Of a stretch of DNA of 64,000 nucleotides, positions 24,718 to 33,910 are shown in pieces. The stretch covers positions 992,001-1,056,000 of the forward strand of contig OZ253959.1 of the NCBI GenBank assembly GCA_965267425.1. The letters run 5' to 3'. How positions within the stretch are numbered: the stretch's first letter is position 1; each line of letters begins with the position of its first letter. The DNA comes from G965267425 sp965267425 (GTDB lineage Bacteria; Bacteroidota; Bacteroidia; Flavobacteriales_E; Vicingaceae). The notes beneath the pieces are model-generated. The model was not told the DNA's origin and searched no databases. It saw only the letters and a program-made list of their open reading frames with translations. A program made the translations under genes and the position numbers.

Positions 24718-26841
24718 TCAATTGATATTTTTTAAAATGTCTAATGCTGCATCTGCTATTTTGGTCCCTGGTCCAAAAATACCTGAAACACCATTTTTGT
24801 AGAGGAAATCATAATCTTTTGGAGGTATTACACCGCCAATGATCAAGACAATGTCTTCCCTGTTTAATTTCTTCAGCTCTTTGGTAATTTCAGGTATCAG
24901 GGCCTTGTGGCCGCCAGCCAGAGATGAAATGCCAATAATGTGAACATCATTTTCAATAGCCTGTTTAACTACCTCAGAAGGCACTTGAAATAAAGGTCCA
25001 ATATCAACATCAAATCCAAGATCAGCAAAGGAGGTGGCTATTACTTTTGCCCCCCTGTCATGTCCATCTTGCCCAACTTTAGCCACCAGTATTCTAGGTC
25101 GTCTGCCTTGGTTTTGTTCAAAGCGCTCAACCATCTGAACTGCTTGATTAAAAGAATCATCCTTCATAGCTACGGACGAATATACACCAGAAATTGCTTT
25201 AATATCTGCCTTATATCGGCCAAATTCTTCCTCCAAGGCTGATGAGATTTCTCCCAATGTTGCTCTTTTTCTTGCCGCATCAACTGCCAGTTCGAGCAAG
25301 TTTAATTCTTGATTGCTTGCTCCTTCTTTTAACTTGTTCAACGCTTGAGACACTTCATTTTGATCTCTTTCTTCTTTGATTTTTTTGAGTTTGGACAATT
25401 GCTCCTCCCGTACTTTGGTATTATCAACTTCCAATAAATCAATGGAAAAGTCAGCATCTGATGTGTATTTATTGACGCCTACCAAAATATCTTTCCCTGT
25501 ATCAATTCTTGCCTGTCTGCGTGCTGCTGCCTCTTCAATCTTTAATTTTGGTAAACCCTGTTCAATGGCCTTGGTCATGCCTCCAAGTTTTTCAATTTCC
25601 TGAATGTTTTTCCAGGCCTTTTTGGCGAGATCCCAGGTTAGTTTTTCCATGAAATAACTTCCATTCCAATGGTCTACACTTTTGGTGATGTCTGTTTCGT
25701 GCTGGATAAACAATTGGGTATTTCTGGCAATTCTTGCCGAATAATCTGTTGGAAGGGCAATGGCTTCGTCAAGAGAATTTGTGTGTAGGGATTGAGTACC
25801 ACCAATGGTTGCCGCCATAGCTTCAACACATGTTCTGGCAACATTGTTATAGGGATCTTGTTCTGTTAAACTCCAGCCTGACGTTTGACAGTGGGTCCGT
25901 AAGGCCATGGATTTCGGATTTTGGGGATTGTATTGTTTCATCAATTTAGCCCATATCATTCTGGCGGCCCTCATTTTTGCTATCTCCATAAAATGATTCA
26001 TACCAATTGCCCAAAAGAATGATATTCTGGGTGCAAAATCGTCAATCTTTAGTCCAGCATCCAGGCCAGTTCGCACATATTCCAATCCATCTGCCAAGGT
26101 ATATGCCAATTCTATATCAGCGGTAGCTCCGGCTTCTTGCATGTGATATCCTGATACGCTAATCGAATTGAACTTTGGCATGAATTCGCTGGTGTATTTA
26201 AATATATCTGCAACAATTCGCATGGAAGCTTTTGGGGGATAGATGTAAGTATTTCGTACCATGAATTCTTTCAGGATATCATTTTGAATGGTACCTGATA
26301 ATTGATGTCGTTCAACTCCCTGTTCTTCTGCCGCAACAATGTAAAATGCCAGAATGGGCAAAACGGCTCCATTCATGGTCATGGAAACAGACATTTTGTC
26401 CAACGGAATTTGATCAAACAATATTTTCATGTCTTGTACAGTGTCCACTGCAACTCCAGCCATTCCAACATCACCAGGAACTCTTTCATGATCTGAATCG
26501 TAACCGCGATGGGTAGGTAAATCAAAAGCAACAGAAAGGCCTTTTTGACCTGCTGCCAAATTTCGACGATAAAAGGCATTGGATTCTTTAGCTGTCGAAA
26601 ATCCTGCATATTGACGAATAGTCCAGGGCCTTGTCAAATACATACTTGCATAAGGACCTCCTAAGAAAGGACCTGACCCTGCCTTGAAAGATGCATGTTC
26701 CACCTCATTGAGATCTTGTTCATCGTATCGATCGAAAATATCCACACCTTCAGGAGTAGACAATGTGTTTTTTTCAAATTCATCCTGACTTGAAAGGCCT
26801 TCCAGGAAATGAATATTATCGAAATCAAGACGCTTGCTCAT
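24718..26841 (-). CDS. Methylmalonyl-CoA mutase, large (catalytic) subunit
   Basis: 707 residues. An N-terminal TIM barrel with 'TRPWTIRQYAGFSTAKESNA', 'GQKGLSVAFDLPTHRGYDSD' and 'RTHCQTSGWSLTEQDPYNN', then a C-terminal B12-binding domain with D-G-H-D-R-G (the DxHxxG cobalt-ligand motif) and 'SSLAGGHKALIP'. Interconverts succinyl-CoA and methylmalonyl-CoA in the propionate pathway. The heterodimer partner is encoded at 28171, with a membrane-protein gene unexpectedly in between. The start overlaps that gene's end by 17 bases. A palindrome, ATATCAATTGATAT (24715-24728), covers the stop codon. Confidence 0.95.
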   Translation of the reverse strand: MSKRLDFDNIHFLEGLSSQDEFEKNTLSTPEGVDIFDRYDEQDLNEVEHASFKAGSGPFLGGPYASMYLTRPWTIRQYAGFSTAKESNAFYRRNLAAGQKGLSVAFDLPTHRGYDSDHERVPGDVGMAGVAVDTVQDMKILFDQIPLDKMSVSMTMNGAVLPILAFYIVAAEEQGVERHQLSGTIQNDILKEFMVRNTYIYPPKASMRIVADIFKYTSEFMPKFNSISVSGYHMQEAGATADIELAYTLADGLEYVRTGLDAGLKIDDFAPRISFFWAIGMNHFMEIAKMRAARMIWAKLMKQYNPQNPKSMALRTHCQTSGWSLTEQDPYNNVARTCVEAMAATIGGTQSLHTNSLDEAIALPTDYSARIARNTQLFIQHETDITKSVDHWNGSYFMEKLTWDLAKKAWKNIQEIEKLGGMTKAIEQGLPKLKIEEAAARRQARIDTGKDILVGVNKYTSDADFSIDLLEVDNTKVREEQLSKLKKIKEERDQNEVSQALNKLKEGASNQELNLLELAVDAARKRATLGEISSALEEEFGRYKADIKAISGVYSSVAMKDDSFNQAVQMVERFEQNQGRRPRILVAKVGQDGHDRGAKVIATSFADLGFDVDIGPLFQVPSEVVKQAIENDVHIIGISSLAGGHKALIPEITKELKKLNREDIVLIIGGVIPPKDYDFLYKNGVSGIFGPGTKIADAALDILKNIN

Positions 26842-28159
26842 GTATGTTACTTTTATGAAAAAAATCAGGGTAGATGCGTATTACGAAAGTTAATCCAATA
26901 AACAGGACAATCCAAACGAGTATAGACCAAATGGCACTTGCACCAAACAAATAGCCCATCAGATGTTGTTGATTGAATTCAGCATTCATAAATTTCTTTA
27001 AAATGATAGTAAAAAAAGGATGACTTTGATTTGTGGGAAGTGAATAGATCACAGTTACTTTAGCCATTGTAGCCATAATCCAACCAATTAAACAAGCTCC
27101 AAAAAAGATCAAATGATTGTATTTTTTGTCCATTAATTTTTCGACTGAATAAAAGGCCAACAACATAGCCATCGGAATCAATTGTCTTGGTCCATAACTC
27201 CATCCGCCCCACCAATCATGAAATGAAGAAAATGCCAAAAAATAAACGATCACTGCCATCAATACCGAATCATTTAGCAAATTCCGTACGCTGAATTTTT
27301 TTTGCAGGCTAAAGTGAATAACAAAGAATATGAGGACCGGCATATAGAACAAAATACCCCGATAATCAGGTATTAACAATTCAAATATTACCTCAGGATT
27401 TGGAATTCCTAATCCATATAGGTCTTTCGAATTGTTGGTGTATTTATACAACATCGTGAATGCATCGCCGCCAATGACATAATTATACAGTAACATAAAA
27501 ACACCAAATGGAAGAAGTGTCATGGCAAATTTTACCGCTGGACGCCATCTATTTTGCCAAATCAATTGTCCAATCCAAACCACTGGCATCAAAATCAATA
27601 AAAATTCCGATAAAAAAGCCATACCTGACCATACTCCTGCCACGATCCAATGTTCTTTTTTAAACGAAACGTAGCTCATAACCATCATTGCTCCGCTAAT
27701 CACATGGCTGAAGAAAGTGCCTGTAAATACGTATATAAATGATCCATAAAATGGGAGTGCTGACAAAAGGAATGCCTCCAAGGCTGGACGATGTTTAACC
27801 ACCAAAAAAAACAGCATGGTGATGACAAGAGATAACCCAATGGCTGAAAATAGATCACCAATAAAATAAACGGGTGACAGATTATCCGGTTCACCGGCAA
27901 ATCCGAAGTGATAAGCTAGAAAATATACACCGGCAGCCATATATATGGGGAGAGGTGCCTTTTCTGAATAATAGTGATCTCCAATAAGACATTTATCCAT
28001 GGTGAGTTCATGATGCTCATCAATTTTTAACGAGCCAGTATGGACTAATGAATGTGCACCAAGTACACGTGAGGTGGAATTTGGATTTTGCCAGAAGTCA
28101 GGAAAGAACATGCTCATCAAAAGATGAAACCCGAATATGACTACATATTTCCAATTCAT
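26825..28159 (-). CDS. Multi-pass membrane protein resembling GT-C glycosyltransferases
   Basis: 444 residues from the ATG at 28159; an upstream ATG at 28177 would overlap the preceding gene. About ten hydrophobic segments are seen. The first loop carries 'SRVLGAHSLVHTGSLKIDEH' and 'GDHYYSEKAPLP', a pattern seen in uncharacterised GT-C/PMT-like proteins, where acidic residues near the first membrane helix bind metal and the lipid-linked sugar. A later 'WWGGWSYGPRQLIP' loop also fits. The likely role is sugar or lipid transfer at the outer face of the inner membrane (inference). Its position between the two mutase subunit genes has no obvious metabolic sense. Confidence 0.6.
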   Translation of the reverse strand: MNWKYVVIFGFHLLMSMFFPDFWQNPNSTSRVLGAHSLVHTGSLKIDEHHELTMDKCLIGDHYYSEKAPLPIYMAAGVYFLAYHFGFAGEPDNLSPVYFIGDLFSAIGLSLVITMLFFLVVKHRPALEAFLLSALPFYGSFIYVFTGTFFSHVISGAMMVMSYVSFKKEHWIVAGVWSGMAFLSEFLLILMPVVWIGQLIWQNRWRPAVKFAMTLLPFGVFMLLYNYVIGGDAFTMLYKYTNNSKDLYGLGIPNPEVIFELLIPDYRGILFYMPVLIFFVIHFSLQKKFSVRNLLNDSVLMAVIVYFLAFSSFHDWWGGWSYGPRQLIPMAMLLAFYSVEKLMDKKYNHLIFFGACLIGWIMATMAKVTVIYSLPTNQSHPFFTIILKKFMNAEFNQQHLMGYLFGASAIWSILVWIVLFIGLTFVIRIYPDFFHKSNIHEQAS

Positions 28160-28170
28160 AGAGTGGCCAA

Positions 28171-29505
28171 TTAGCAATCTAATATCAACGGCTTGAATCC
28201 AAAAGATGAAGTAGTTTTCAATTGAGAGGGGGTTGAATCCTCATCCCTTGCAAAAACATTGGCCCCCACCATTTTTATTTTCCCACTTTCAAAGTCCTTT
28301 CGCTTTTGATTTGCACTTTGTTCAATGTATTCAGAAATCATTCCATTGGAAACGCAAGCCAAAAACCCGCCATTTTTCTCTATTTTTTTAAATTCTTCCC
28401 ACGCTTTTTCAGCCAGTGTCAAAGTAAGACCATCAATCAGTTTAGAACCTGCTGCTGGATCTTTGATTGCTCCTATGTCGGATTCATGTTTAAGCAAGAG
28501 CATCGTGTTTCCAGCCAACCTAAATGCGTCTTCTATATTTTGATGTTGATAAGTGTGCAATAAACATTCTACCTTATCAACACCTCCAGTAATCGCCGAC
28601 ATAGCCCCTGTGGTATGTCGCAATAAGTTGAGGTCTACATCTTTTCTTCCCAATTTCAAGACAGAATCTCTGCCATGAATTACAACTGTGTTGTTGGAAG
28701 ACAATCCATGTGAATTAATTAGCGTCTGATAGACGATACGAAACGCACGGTATTTCGCCATTTCCATAAAATAATCCGTATGATGAGCCATACTTATGAC
28801 CATCTGATCATGCAGTGAGCTTAGCGGAAAATTATTCGACTTGGCCAATTCGATATACTCATTGATAAGGTTGAGCGTGTAAGCTATTTCTTGCACAATA
28901 GTGGCACCAGCATCTTTCAAATTGCAGGACTGAATTCCAAGTCCTTTTATTTTGGAATGTTCTTTCAAAAATCCCAGAAAATCGAACAATTCTGAAGGAT
29001 TGATTTCTTTGTATTTAGGTTCTTCTGAATCTCGAAAGTTCGATAAAATGGGATCACAATTGACCCACTTTAATGCAGGAACATTGAGTAAGGTATTTCG
29101 ATTTTCCTGTTGAAGCCAGATGTTGAAATCGAAGTTGGGTTTGATAGCAACGCTATTTACAACCGAATTGTATTTTTTATGGAATTCAATTAATTCTTCT
29201 GGTGTATTAATGGCTATTGAAACCGAATCCACCAGCTTGGAGACCAACGGAACCAGATCATCATTGTTTTTCCAGAAAGTATCTAGATCAAGATGCGTAT
29301 GAACGGAATGATCAGTTGAAATGGGGAGTGTAAAATTTTGTACATTTTTTGTCCCATCTAAGTTAGCTGGTGAATACAGAACTCCATCCAAAGCATTTTG
29401 TTCAAGAATATGCTCCAAAGATTTGTCTTTGAGTTCTTTTCTGATTTTATCCAAATATTCCTGATCAGATATACTGGTAAACTCATTAAAATTCAATTCA
29501 TCCAT
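28171..29505 (-). CDS. Methylmalonyl-CoA mutase, small subunit (no B12 domain)
   Basis: 444 residues homologous to the mutase barrel: 'KDAGATIVQEIAYTL', 'MAHHTDYFMEMAKYRAFRIV' and 'TTGAMSAITGGVDKVECLL'. The C-terminal cobalamin-binding domain is absent, and the DxHxxG motif is not found. Known small subunits are non-catalytic partners of the large subunit. At 444 residues it is shorter than the ~600-residue small subunits of actinobacteria, as if the B12 domain had been lost outright. First gene of the unit. Confidence 0.9.
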   Translation of the reverse strand: MDELNFNEFTSISDQEYLDKIRKELKDKSLEHILEQNALDGVLYSPANLDGTKNVQNFTLPISTDHSVHTHLDLDTFWKNNDDLVPLVSKLVDSVSIAINTPEELIEFHKKYNSVVNSVAIKPNFDFNIWLQQENRNTLLNVPALKWVNCDPILSNFRDSEEPKYKEINPSELFDFLGFLKEHSKIKGLGIQSCNLKDAGATIVQEIAYTLNLINEYIELAKSNNFPLSSLHDQMVISMAHHTDYFMEMAKYRAFRIVYQTLINSHGLSSNNTVVIHGRDSVLKLGRKDVDLNLLRHTTGAMSAITGGVDKVECLLHTYQHQNIEDAFRLAGNTMLLLKHESDIGAIKDPAAGSKLIDGLTLTLAEKAWEEFKKIEKNGGFLACVSNGMISEYIEQSANQKRKDFESGKIKMVGANVFARDEDSTPSQLKTTSSFGFKPLILDC

Positions 29506-29563
29506 TCAATACCGAATTAGCCGGTAAAAATAGTAAAACAACAGGTTTGCAAAAACAGATGGA

Positions 29564-29863
29564 CTAAGAGTCTGGATAGGAGAGTACGAATATTTCTTCG
29601 TTATCTCTTTTCATGAGGTATTTTTCTCTGGCAAAACGCTCTAGATTTTCAACATTGGTAGTCAAATCTTCCAAATCTTTTTTGGCTTTGGTAATTTCTT
29701 GCTTGTAATACGCTTGTTCTTCGGTTAGATGATTGAGCTCAAGTTTGTATTCAATAAGATCAATTAGATTGTTTTCATCAAAAAAGGCAATCCAAAACGT
29801 AAACCCTAAAAGAGAAAGGACGTACTTATTTTTTAAATAAGGAGGGATTTTATCCAAAAGCAT
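29564..29863 (-). CDS. FtsB/DivIC-type septum formation initiator
   Basis: 99 residues from the ATG at 29863. A short cytosolic start, one membrane helix ('YVLSLLGFTFWIAFF'), then a periplasmic coiled coil (~40-80) and the conserved 'ERFAREKYLMKRDNEEIFVL' end. It belongs to the divisome sub-complex with FtsL and FtsQ. Upstream is pruA; downstream are the mutase genes. Confidence 0.85.
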   Translation of the reverse strand: MLLDKIPPYLKNKYVLSLLGFTFWIAFFDENNLIDLIEYKLELNHLTEEQAYYKQEITKAKKDLEDLTTNVENLERFAREKYLMKRDNEEIFVLSYPDS

Positions 29864-29935
29864 ACTCGAAGTTACCAAAGCTTATTGATGCATTTGAACC
29901 TTATTCAAAATATTTTAAACACGGAATTGTTAAGT

Positions 29936-31564
29936 TTATTCACCAAGAAACGGATATCTATAATCCGTTGGTGGTACAAACGTCTCCTTAATGGTTCTGG
30001 ATGACACCCATCGCAGCAAGTTCTGCATTGCTCCGGCTTTATCATTAGTTCCGGAAGCTCTCGCTCCTCCAAATGGTTGTTGTCCAACCACTGCACCTGT
30101 TGGCTTGTCGTTAATGTAGAAATTACCTGCGCTATTTTCTAATTTCTTGAGAGCCAAATTAATGGCATATCTATCATTTGAGAAAATGGCTCCGGTTAAC
30201 GCATAAGGTGAAGTTGAGTCAACCAATTCCAACGTTTTTTCAAAATCATTGTCGGCATAAACGTAAATGGTGATTACTGGACCAAATATTTCCTCACACA
30301 TGGTTTTGAACGATGGGTTGGAAGTGACAACTACTGTTGGTTCAATAAAATAACCATTAGACTTGTCATAGTTTCCTCCACAAATGATTTCCGCATCATT
30401 ACTTTGTTTAACCACATCAATGTAACCGCTTATTTTATCGAATGCTCTTTCATCGATAACCGCATTGATAAAATTGCTGAAATCTTCAGGGCTGCCCATT
30501 TTAAAAGAACTTACCTGTTCAACCAAGCTGGATTTTACTTCATTCCATATTCCTTCCGGAATATAAGCTCTTGATGCAGCTGAGCACTTTTGACCCTGAA
30601 ATTCAAAAGCTCCTCTGGCAATTCCTGTTGCAACTTCCTTGGCATCTGCACTATGGTGAGCAACAATGAAATCTTTTCCTCCTGTTTCTCCTACAATTCG
30701 TGGGTAAGTCTTATATGATGAAATATTTTCTCCAATCGTTTTCCATAGTTGCTGGAATACACCAGTACTTCCTGTAAAGTGTAAGCCAGCAAAATCCGGA
30801 TGTTCAAAGACTACTTTTCCTGCTTCGGGACCATCTGTGTATACCAGATTAATTACTCCATCAGGTAGGCCGGCAGCCTGAAATAGTTCCATAATGACAT
30901 TAGCCGAATAAACCTGCGAATCTGCCGGTTTCCAGACAACAACATTTCCCATCATGGCAGGTGCGGCGCATAAATTAGCTGCGATTGATGTGAAATTAAA
31001 CGGTGTAATGGCAAAAATAAATCCTTCCAATGGCCTGTACTCAAGTCGATTCCACATGCCACTCATGCTCTCTGGCTGATCCTTATACAATTGTGATAAG
31101 TACATGACATTAAACTTGAAGAAATCTATCAATTCACAAGCTGCATCGATTTCCGCTTGCATGGCATTTTTTGACTGGCACAACATGGTAGCCGCATTCA
31201 TTTTGTCTCTAAATGGACCGGCTAATAGGTCGGCGGCTTTTAGAAATATGGAAGCGCGTTGATCCCAAGGTAGATTAGCCCAATTTTCTCTGGCAGCAAG
31301 TGCCGCGTCAATGGCATTTTTCACATGACTTCCGTCTCCTTGATGAAAATGTCCAATGGTTTGCTGATGATCATGAGGCGGGTGAATATCAATTGTTTTG
31401 CCGGTGGTTACTTTTTTATCTCCAATGTACATTGGGATTTCAATGTTTTGAGATTTGCGATTTGCATATTCCTTCAATAAAGATTCTTTTTCTGGACTAC
31501 CCGGAGCATATCCTTTTACCGGTTCGTTAACAGGAATTGGAACATTGAAAAAAGCATTCGACAT
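29936..31564 (-). CDS. pruA: L-glutamate gamma-semialdehyde (1-pyrroline-5-carboxylate) dehydrogenase
   Basis: 542 residues, normal for the single-function enzyme. Aldehyde-dehydrogenase motifs: 'FAITPFNFTSIAANLCAAP', 'GLHFTGSTGVFQQLW', the catalytic Glu in 'VGETGGKDF', the catalytic Cys in 'FQGQKCSAASRAY', and 'GPVITIYVYADND'. Oxidises glutamate semialdehyde to glutamate with NAD in proline breakdown. No proline dehydrogenase domain or gene is adjacent. A -7 promoter box lies 30 bases upstream. Confidence 0.94.
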   Translation of the reverse strand: MSNAFFNVPIPVNEPVKGYAPGSPEKESLLKEYANRKSQNIEIPMYIGDKKVTTGKTIDIHPPHDHQQTIGHFHQGDGSHVKNAIDAALAARENWANLPWDQRASIFLKAADLLAGPFRDKMNAATMLCQSKNAMQAEIDAACELIDFFKFNVMYLSQLYKDQPESMSGMWNRLEYRPLEGFIFAITPFNFTSIAANLCAAPAMMGNVVVWKPADSQVYSANVIMELFQAAGLPDGVINLVYTDGPEAGKVVFEHPDFAGLHFTGSTGVFQQLWKTIGENISSYKTYPRIVGETGGKDFIVAHHSADAKEVATGIARGAFEFQGQKCSAASRAYIPEGIWNEVKSSLVEQVSSFKMGSPEDFSNFINAVIDERAFDKISGYIDVVKQSNDAEIICGGNYDKSNGYFIEPTVVVTSNPSFKTMCEEIFGPVITIYVYADNDFEKTLELVDSTSPYALTGAIFSNDRYAINLALKKLENSAGNFYINDKPTGAVVGQQPFGGARASGTNDKAGAMQNLLRWVSSRTIKETFVPPTDYRYPFLGE

Positions 31565-31594
31565 AATTGAAAATATTTCTGATTAATGAAGCGA

Positions 31595-31602
31595 CAAAAA
31601 TA
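31595..31602 (-). promoter_or_regulatory. -7 element upstream of pruA
   Basis: On the minus strand the sequence reads TATTTTTG, a full match to TAnnTTTG, 30 bases before the pruA ATG. No TTG lies at the usual upstream spacing. Confidence 0.4.
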
Positions 31603-31633
31603 ATAAAAGAGAATTGTCTGTAGCGCTTAATGC

Positions 31634-31664
31634 CAAATAAAAAAGCCGGTCATTGACCGGCTTT
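31634..31664 (-). terminator. Rho-independent terminator after hsp20
   Basis: AAAGCCGGTC (31642-31651) pairs with GACCGGCTTT (31655-31664), giving a perfect 10-bp stem with a 3-base loop. On the minus strand a TTTTTTATTT run follows. It lies 23 bases beyond the hsp20 stop. Confidence 0.9.
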
Positions 31665-31687
31665 AAACTAACTAACCAACAGATTCA

Positions 31688-32122
31688 CTATGCTACTTTG
31701 ATATGTTTCTTTTTGATAATGGCAGTTTCCATTTTTGGAATGGTGATTTGCAAAATTCCGTTTTCGTATTTCGCGTTGATTTTTTCAGCATTTACACTTT
31801 CAGGTAGGTGAAATGATCGAGAAAAAGAATGAAATGAAAACTCTTTTCTACTGTACAATTTGTTTTCATCGTCCTTTTTTTCTTTCAATTCAGCTGAGAT
31901 AACCAAGACATCTTTTTCCACTTCCAAATTGAAGTCTTCCTTTTGATAGCCTGGAACGGCTAAATCCAACCTGAATTCTTTTTCCGTTTCTTTCACATTG
32001 GCTGCAGGCATGGAGCCATTCATCATTTTGCTTTCAAAAGGCCAATCGTATTTAAATACATCATTTAAAAGTCTTTGCATTCCTCTGTCTTCATGTATGC
32101 TTGGGAATTTCATCAATTTCAT
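31688..32122 (-). CDS. Hsp20/alpha-crystallin small heat-shock protein
   Basis: 144 residues from 'MKLMKFPSIHEDRG'; the frame is open 29 codons further upstream, but that extension looks unlike the family. An alpha-crystallin domain ('EKEFRLDLAVPGYQKEDFNL', 'VISAELKEK', 'SFSRSFHLPESVNAEKINAK') is followed by 'ILQITIPK'. ATP-independent holdase for unfolding proteins. Single gene with its own terminator. Confidence 0.92.
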   Translation of the reverse strand: MKLMKFPSIHEDRGMQRLLNDVFKYDWPFESKMMNGSMPAANVKETEKEFRLDLAVPGYQKEDFNLEVEKDVLVISAELKEKKDDENKLYSRKEFSFHSFSRSFHLPESVNAEKINAKYENGILQITIPKMETAIIKKKHIKVA

Positions 32123-32308
32123 TTTTCTATTTTTTTGATTAAACATTTGATTGGAGTACTTCAATTTCTGTTCCATTGTCAATTTTTGACCTATTACTTC
32201 TAATTTCAAGACATTATGACATGAAACGAAATCAATCTAGTGACAAAATGACTGAATATGATAGATGTTAAAAGGTGATATCAATTGAATAATGAATATT
32301 TTTATGCC

Positions 32309-32761
32309 ATGAACAAAAAATTTATAGGGTTTATACTCTTACTAGCAGGGTCTTTTTGTGTAAATGAGATTTTCGCACAAGCAGAGGCCGACAGAATTCT
32401 AGGACTCTATTGGACCGCAACCAAAGAGGCCAAAGTAGAAATATATAAATGTGGAGATAAGTATTGCGGTAAACTTGCCTGGTTGAAAGAACCCTTTGAA
32501 GAAGATGGTTCTCCAAAATTGGATGACGAAAATCCAGATCCTAAATTGCGTAGTCGTGAATTAATGAACTTGGAGTTTCTATATGATTTTGAGTACGATG
32601 AGGATTTGGAATGGGAAGATGGAGAAATCTATGATGCCAAATCGGGAAAGACGTATAGTTGCGTCATTAACCTTGAAGAAGATAACAAGGTATTGAATGT
32701 GAGAGGGTACATTGGATTTTCATTTATTGGCCGTACGGAAGTATGGCAAAGAATTGAATAA
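32309..32761 (+). CDS. Secreted DUF2147 family protein
   Basis: 150 residues from the ATG at 32309. Signal peptide ending about 'NEIFAQAEA'. The mature part has the DUF2147 pattern: 'ILGLYWTATKEAKVEIYKCG', 'YCGKLAWL', 'YDAKSGKTYSC' and 'VRGYIGFSFIGRTEVW'. The two close cysteines in the 'CGDKYCG' region are typical. It forms a small lipocalin-like barrel, probably periplasmic; function unknown. The divergent hsp20 gene lies upstream. Confidence 0.85.
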   Translation: MNKKFIGFILLLAGSFCVNEIFAQAEADRILGLYWTATKEAKVEIYKCGDKYCGKLAWLKEPFEEDGSPKLDDENPDPKLRSRELMNLEFLYDFEYDEDLEWEDGEIYDAKSGKTYSCVINLEEDNKVLNVRGYIGFSFIGRTEVWQRIE

Positions 32762-32892
32762 TCTGTAAATTATTGTGTCTATCTGTTTATCAATGAGTTA
32801 GTTTTCTGGCGCAATCTTCATTTTCTCAGATATTACTGTAACACCTTACTAGTCAGTTGTTTATTAATTTAATTTTTGGTTGATAAAATTAT

Positions 32893-32922
32893 TTGGTCAG
32901 CTTTCATATAATCGTATTTTCG
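32893..32922 (+). promoter_or_regulatory. Likely promoter of the biotin operon
   Basis: TTG (32893-32895), a 19-base spacer, then TATTTTCG (32915-32922), one mismatch from TAnnTTTG. It ends 16 bases before the bioB ATG. No palindromic BirA-type operator is obvious here. The rest of the gap 32762-32892 shows nothing I can name. Confidence 0.45.
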
Positions 32923-32938
32923 TCGGAAATATGCATGT

Positions 32939-33910
32939 ATGGACACCGTTAAATTAGCTCCTTCTGAGCAAGAAATTCGCGAAAAGTATTTCAGCCCGTT
33001 ACTTGAATTGGTGAGGGAAGCGTCTGAAGTACACAAACAATACCATCATTCTAATAAGGTTCAAATCAGTCGCCTTGTATCAATTAAGACAGGAGGATGC
33101 CCTGAGGACTGTGCATACTGTCCACAAGCGGCAAGGTATCACACAGATATAGATGTACATAAATTGATGCCTGTTGAACAGGTTATCAAAAACGCTCAAG
33201 AGGCAAAATCCGAGGGTGCATCTCGAATGTGCATGGGTGCATCTTGGCGTGAAGTGCGGGATAACTCTGATTTTGACAAGGTCATTGAAATGGTGAAAGC
33301 AGTGAATGACATGGGATTGGAAGTTTGTTGCACACTAGGGATGCTTACCGCAGATCAAGCGAAGAAATTAGCAGATGCTGGATTGTATGCATACAACCAC
33401 AACCTGGATACTTCTGAAGATTATTATGGTGAGATCATTTCCACCAGAAAATATGACGACCGACTAAACACCATTGAAAATGTAAGGAAGGCCAATTTAA
33501 CGGTTTGTTCGGGCGGAATTATTGGGCTGGGAGAGACGCATGAGGACAGGATAAGCATGTTGCATACATTGTCCAACCTTGATCCAGTGCCCGAATCGGT
33601 TCCAATTAACACGTTGGTTGCCGTAGAAGGAACTCCTTTAGAAAATCAAGAACGTGTTCCATTTGAAGATGTAGTTCGAATGGTAGCCACAGCCAGAATA
33701 TTGATGCCTGAATCCATGATTAGATTGAGTGCTGGAAGGAATCAAATGTCGTTTTCAGAACAGGCATTATGTTTTCTTGCCGGAGCCAATTCATTTTTTA
33801 GTGGAGACAAATTATTAACTACACCTAATCCAGCGGATTCTGAGGACAAAAAAATGATGGATTTATTGGGTCTTGAACCATTGAAACCTCATGAAAAAAG
33901 CACAGGATGA
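32939..33910 (+). CDS. bioB: Biotin synthase
   Basis: 323 residues. Radical-SAM cluster Cys54-x3-Cys58-x2-Cys61 ('CPEDCAYCPQ'), then 'SRMCMGASWRE' and 'CCTLGMLT' with cysteines for the auxiliary [2Fe-2S] cluster, 'YNHNLDTSEDYY', and 'IRLSAGRNQMS' with the Arg ligand. Inserts sulphur into dethiobiotin. First gene of bioB-F-D-A plus a di-iron gene; it overlaps bioF by 4 bases. Confidence 0.97.
   Translation: MDTVKLAPSEQEIREKYFSPLLELVREASEVHKQYHHSNKVQISRLVSIKTGGCPEDCAYCPQAARYHTDIDVHKLMPVEQVIKNAQEAKSEGASRMCMGASWREVRDNSDFDKVIEMVKAVNDMGLEVCCTLGMLTADQAKKLADAGLYAYNHNLDTSEDYYGEIISTRKYDDRLNTIENVRKANLTVCSGGIIGLGETHEDRISMLHTLSNLDPVPESVPINTLVAVEGTPLENQERVPFEDVVRMVATARILMPESMIRLSAGRNQMSFSEQALCFLAGANSFFSGDKLLTTPNPADSEDKKMMDLLGLEPLKPHEKSTG

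Noticed and set aside
29510..29535. TACCG...CGGTA hairpin between the ftsB-like and mutase genes
   Set aside because: Only five base pairs and no following T-run on the minus strand; too weak to call a terminator.
32187..32252. Repeated TGAC motifs between hsp20 and the DUF2147 gene as a heat-shock operator
   Set aside because: Copies are irregularly spaced and in direct orientation; I cannot match them to a known regulator.
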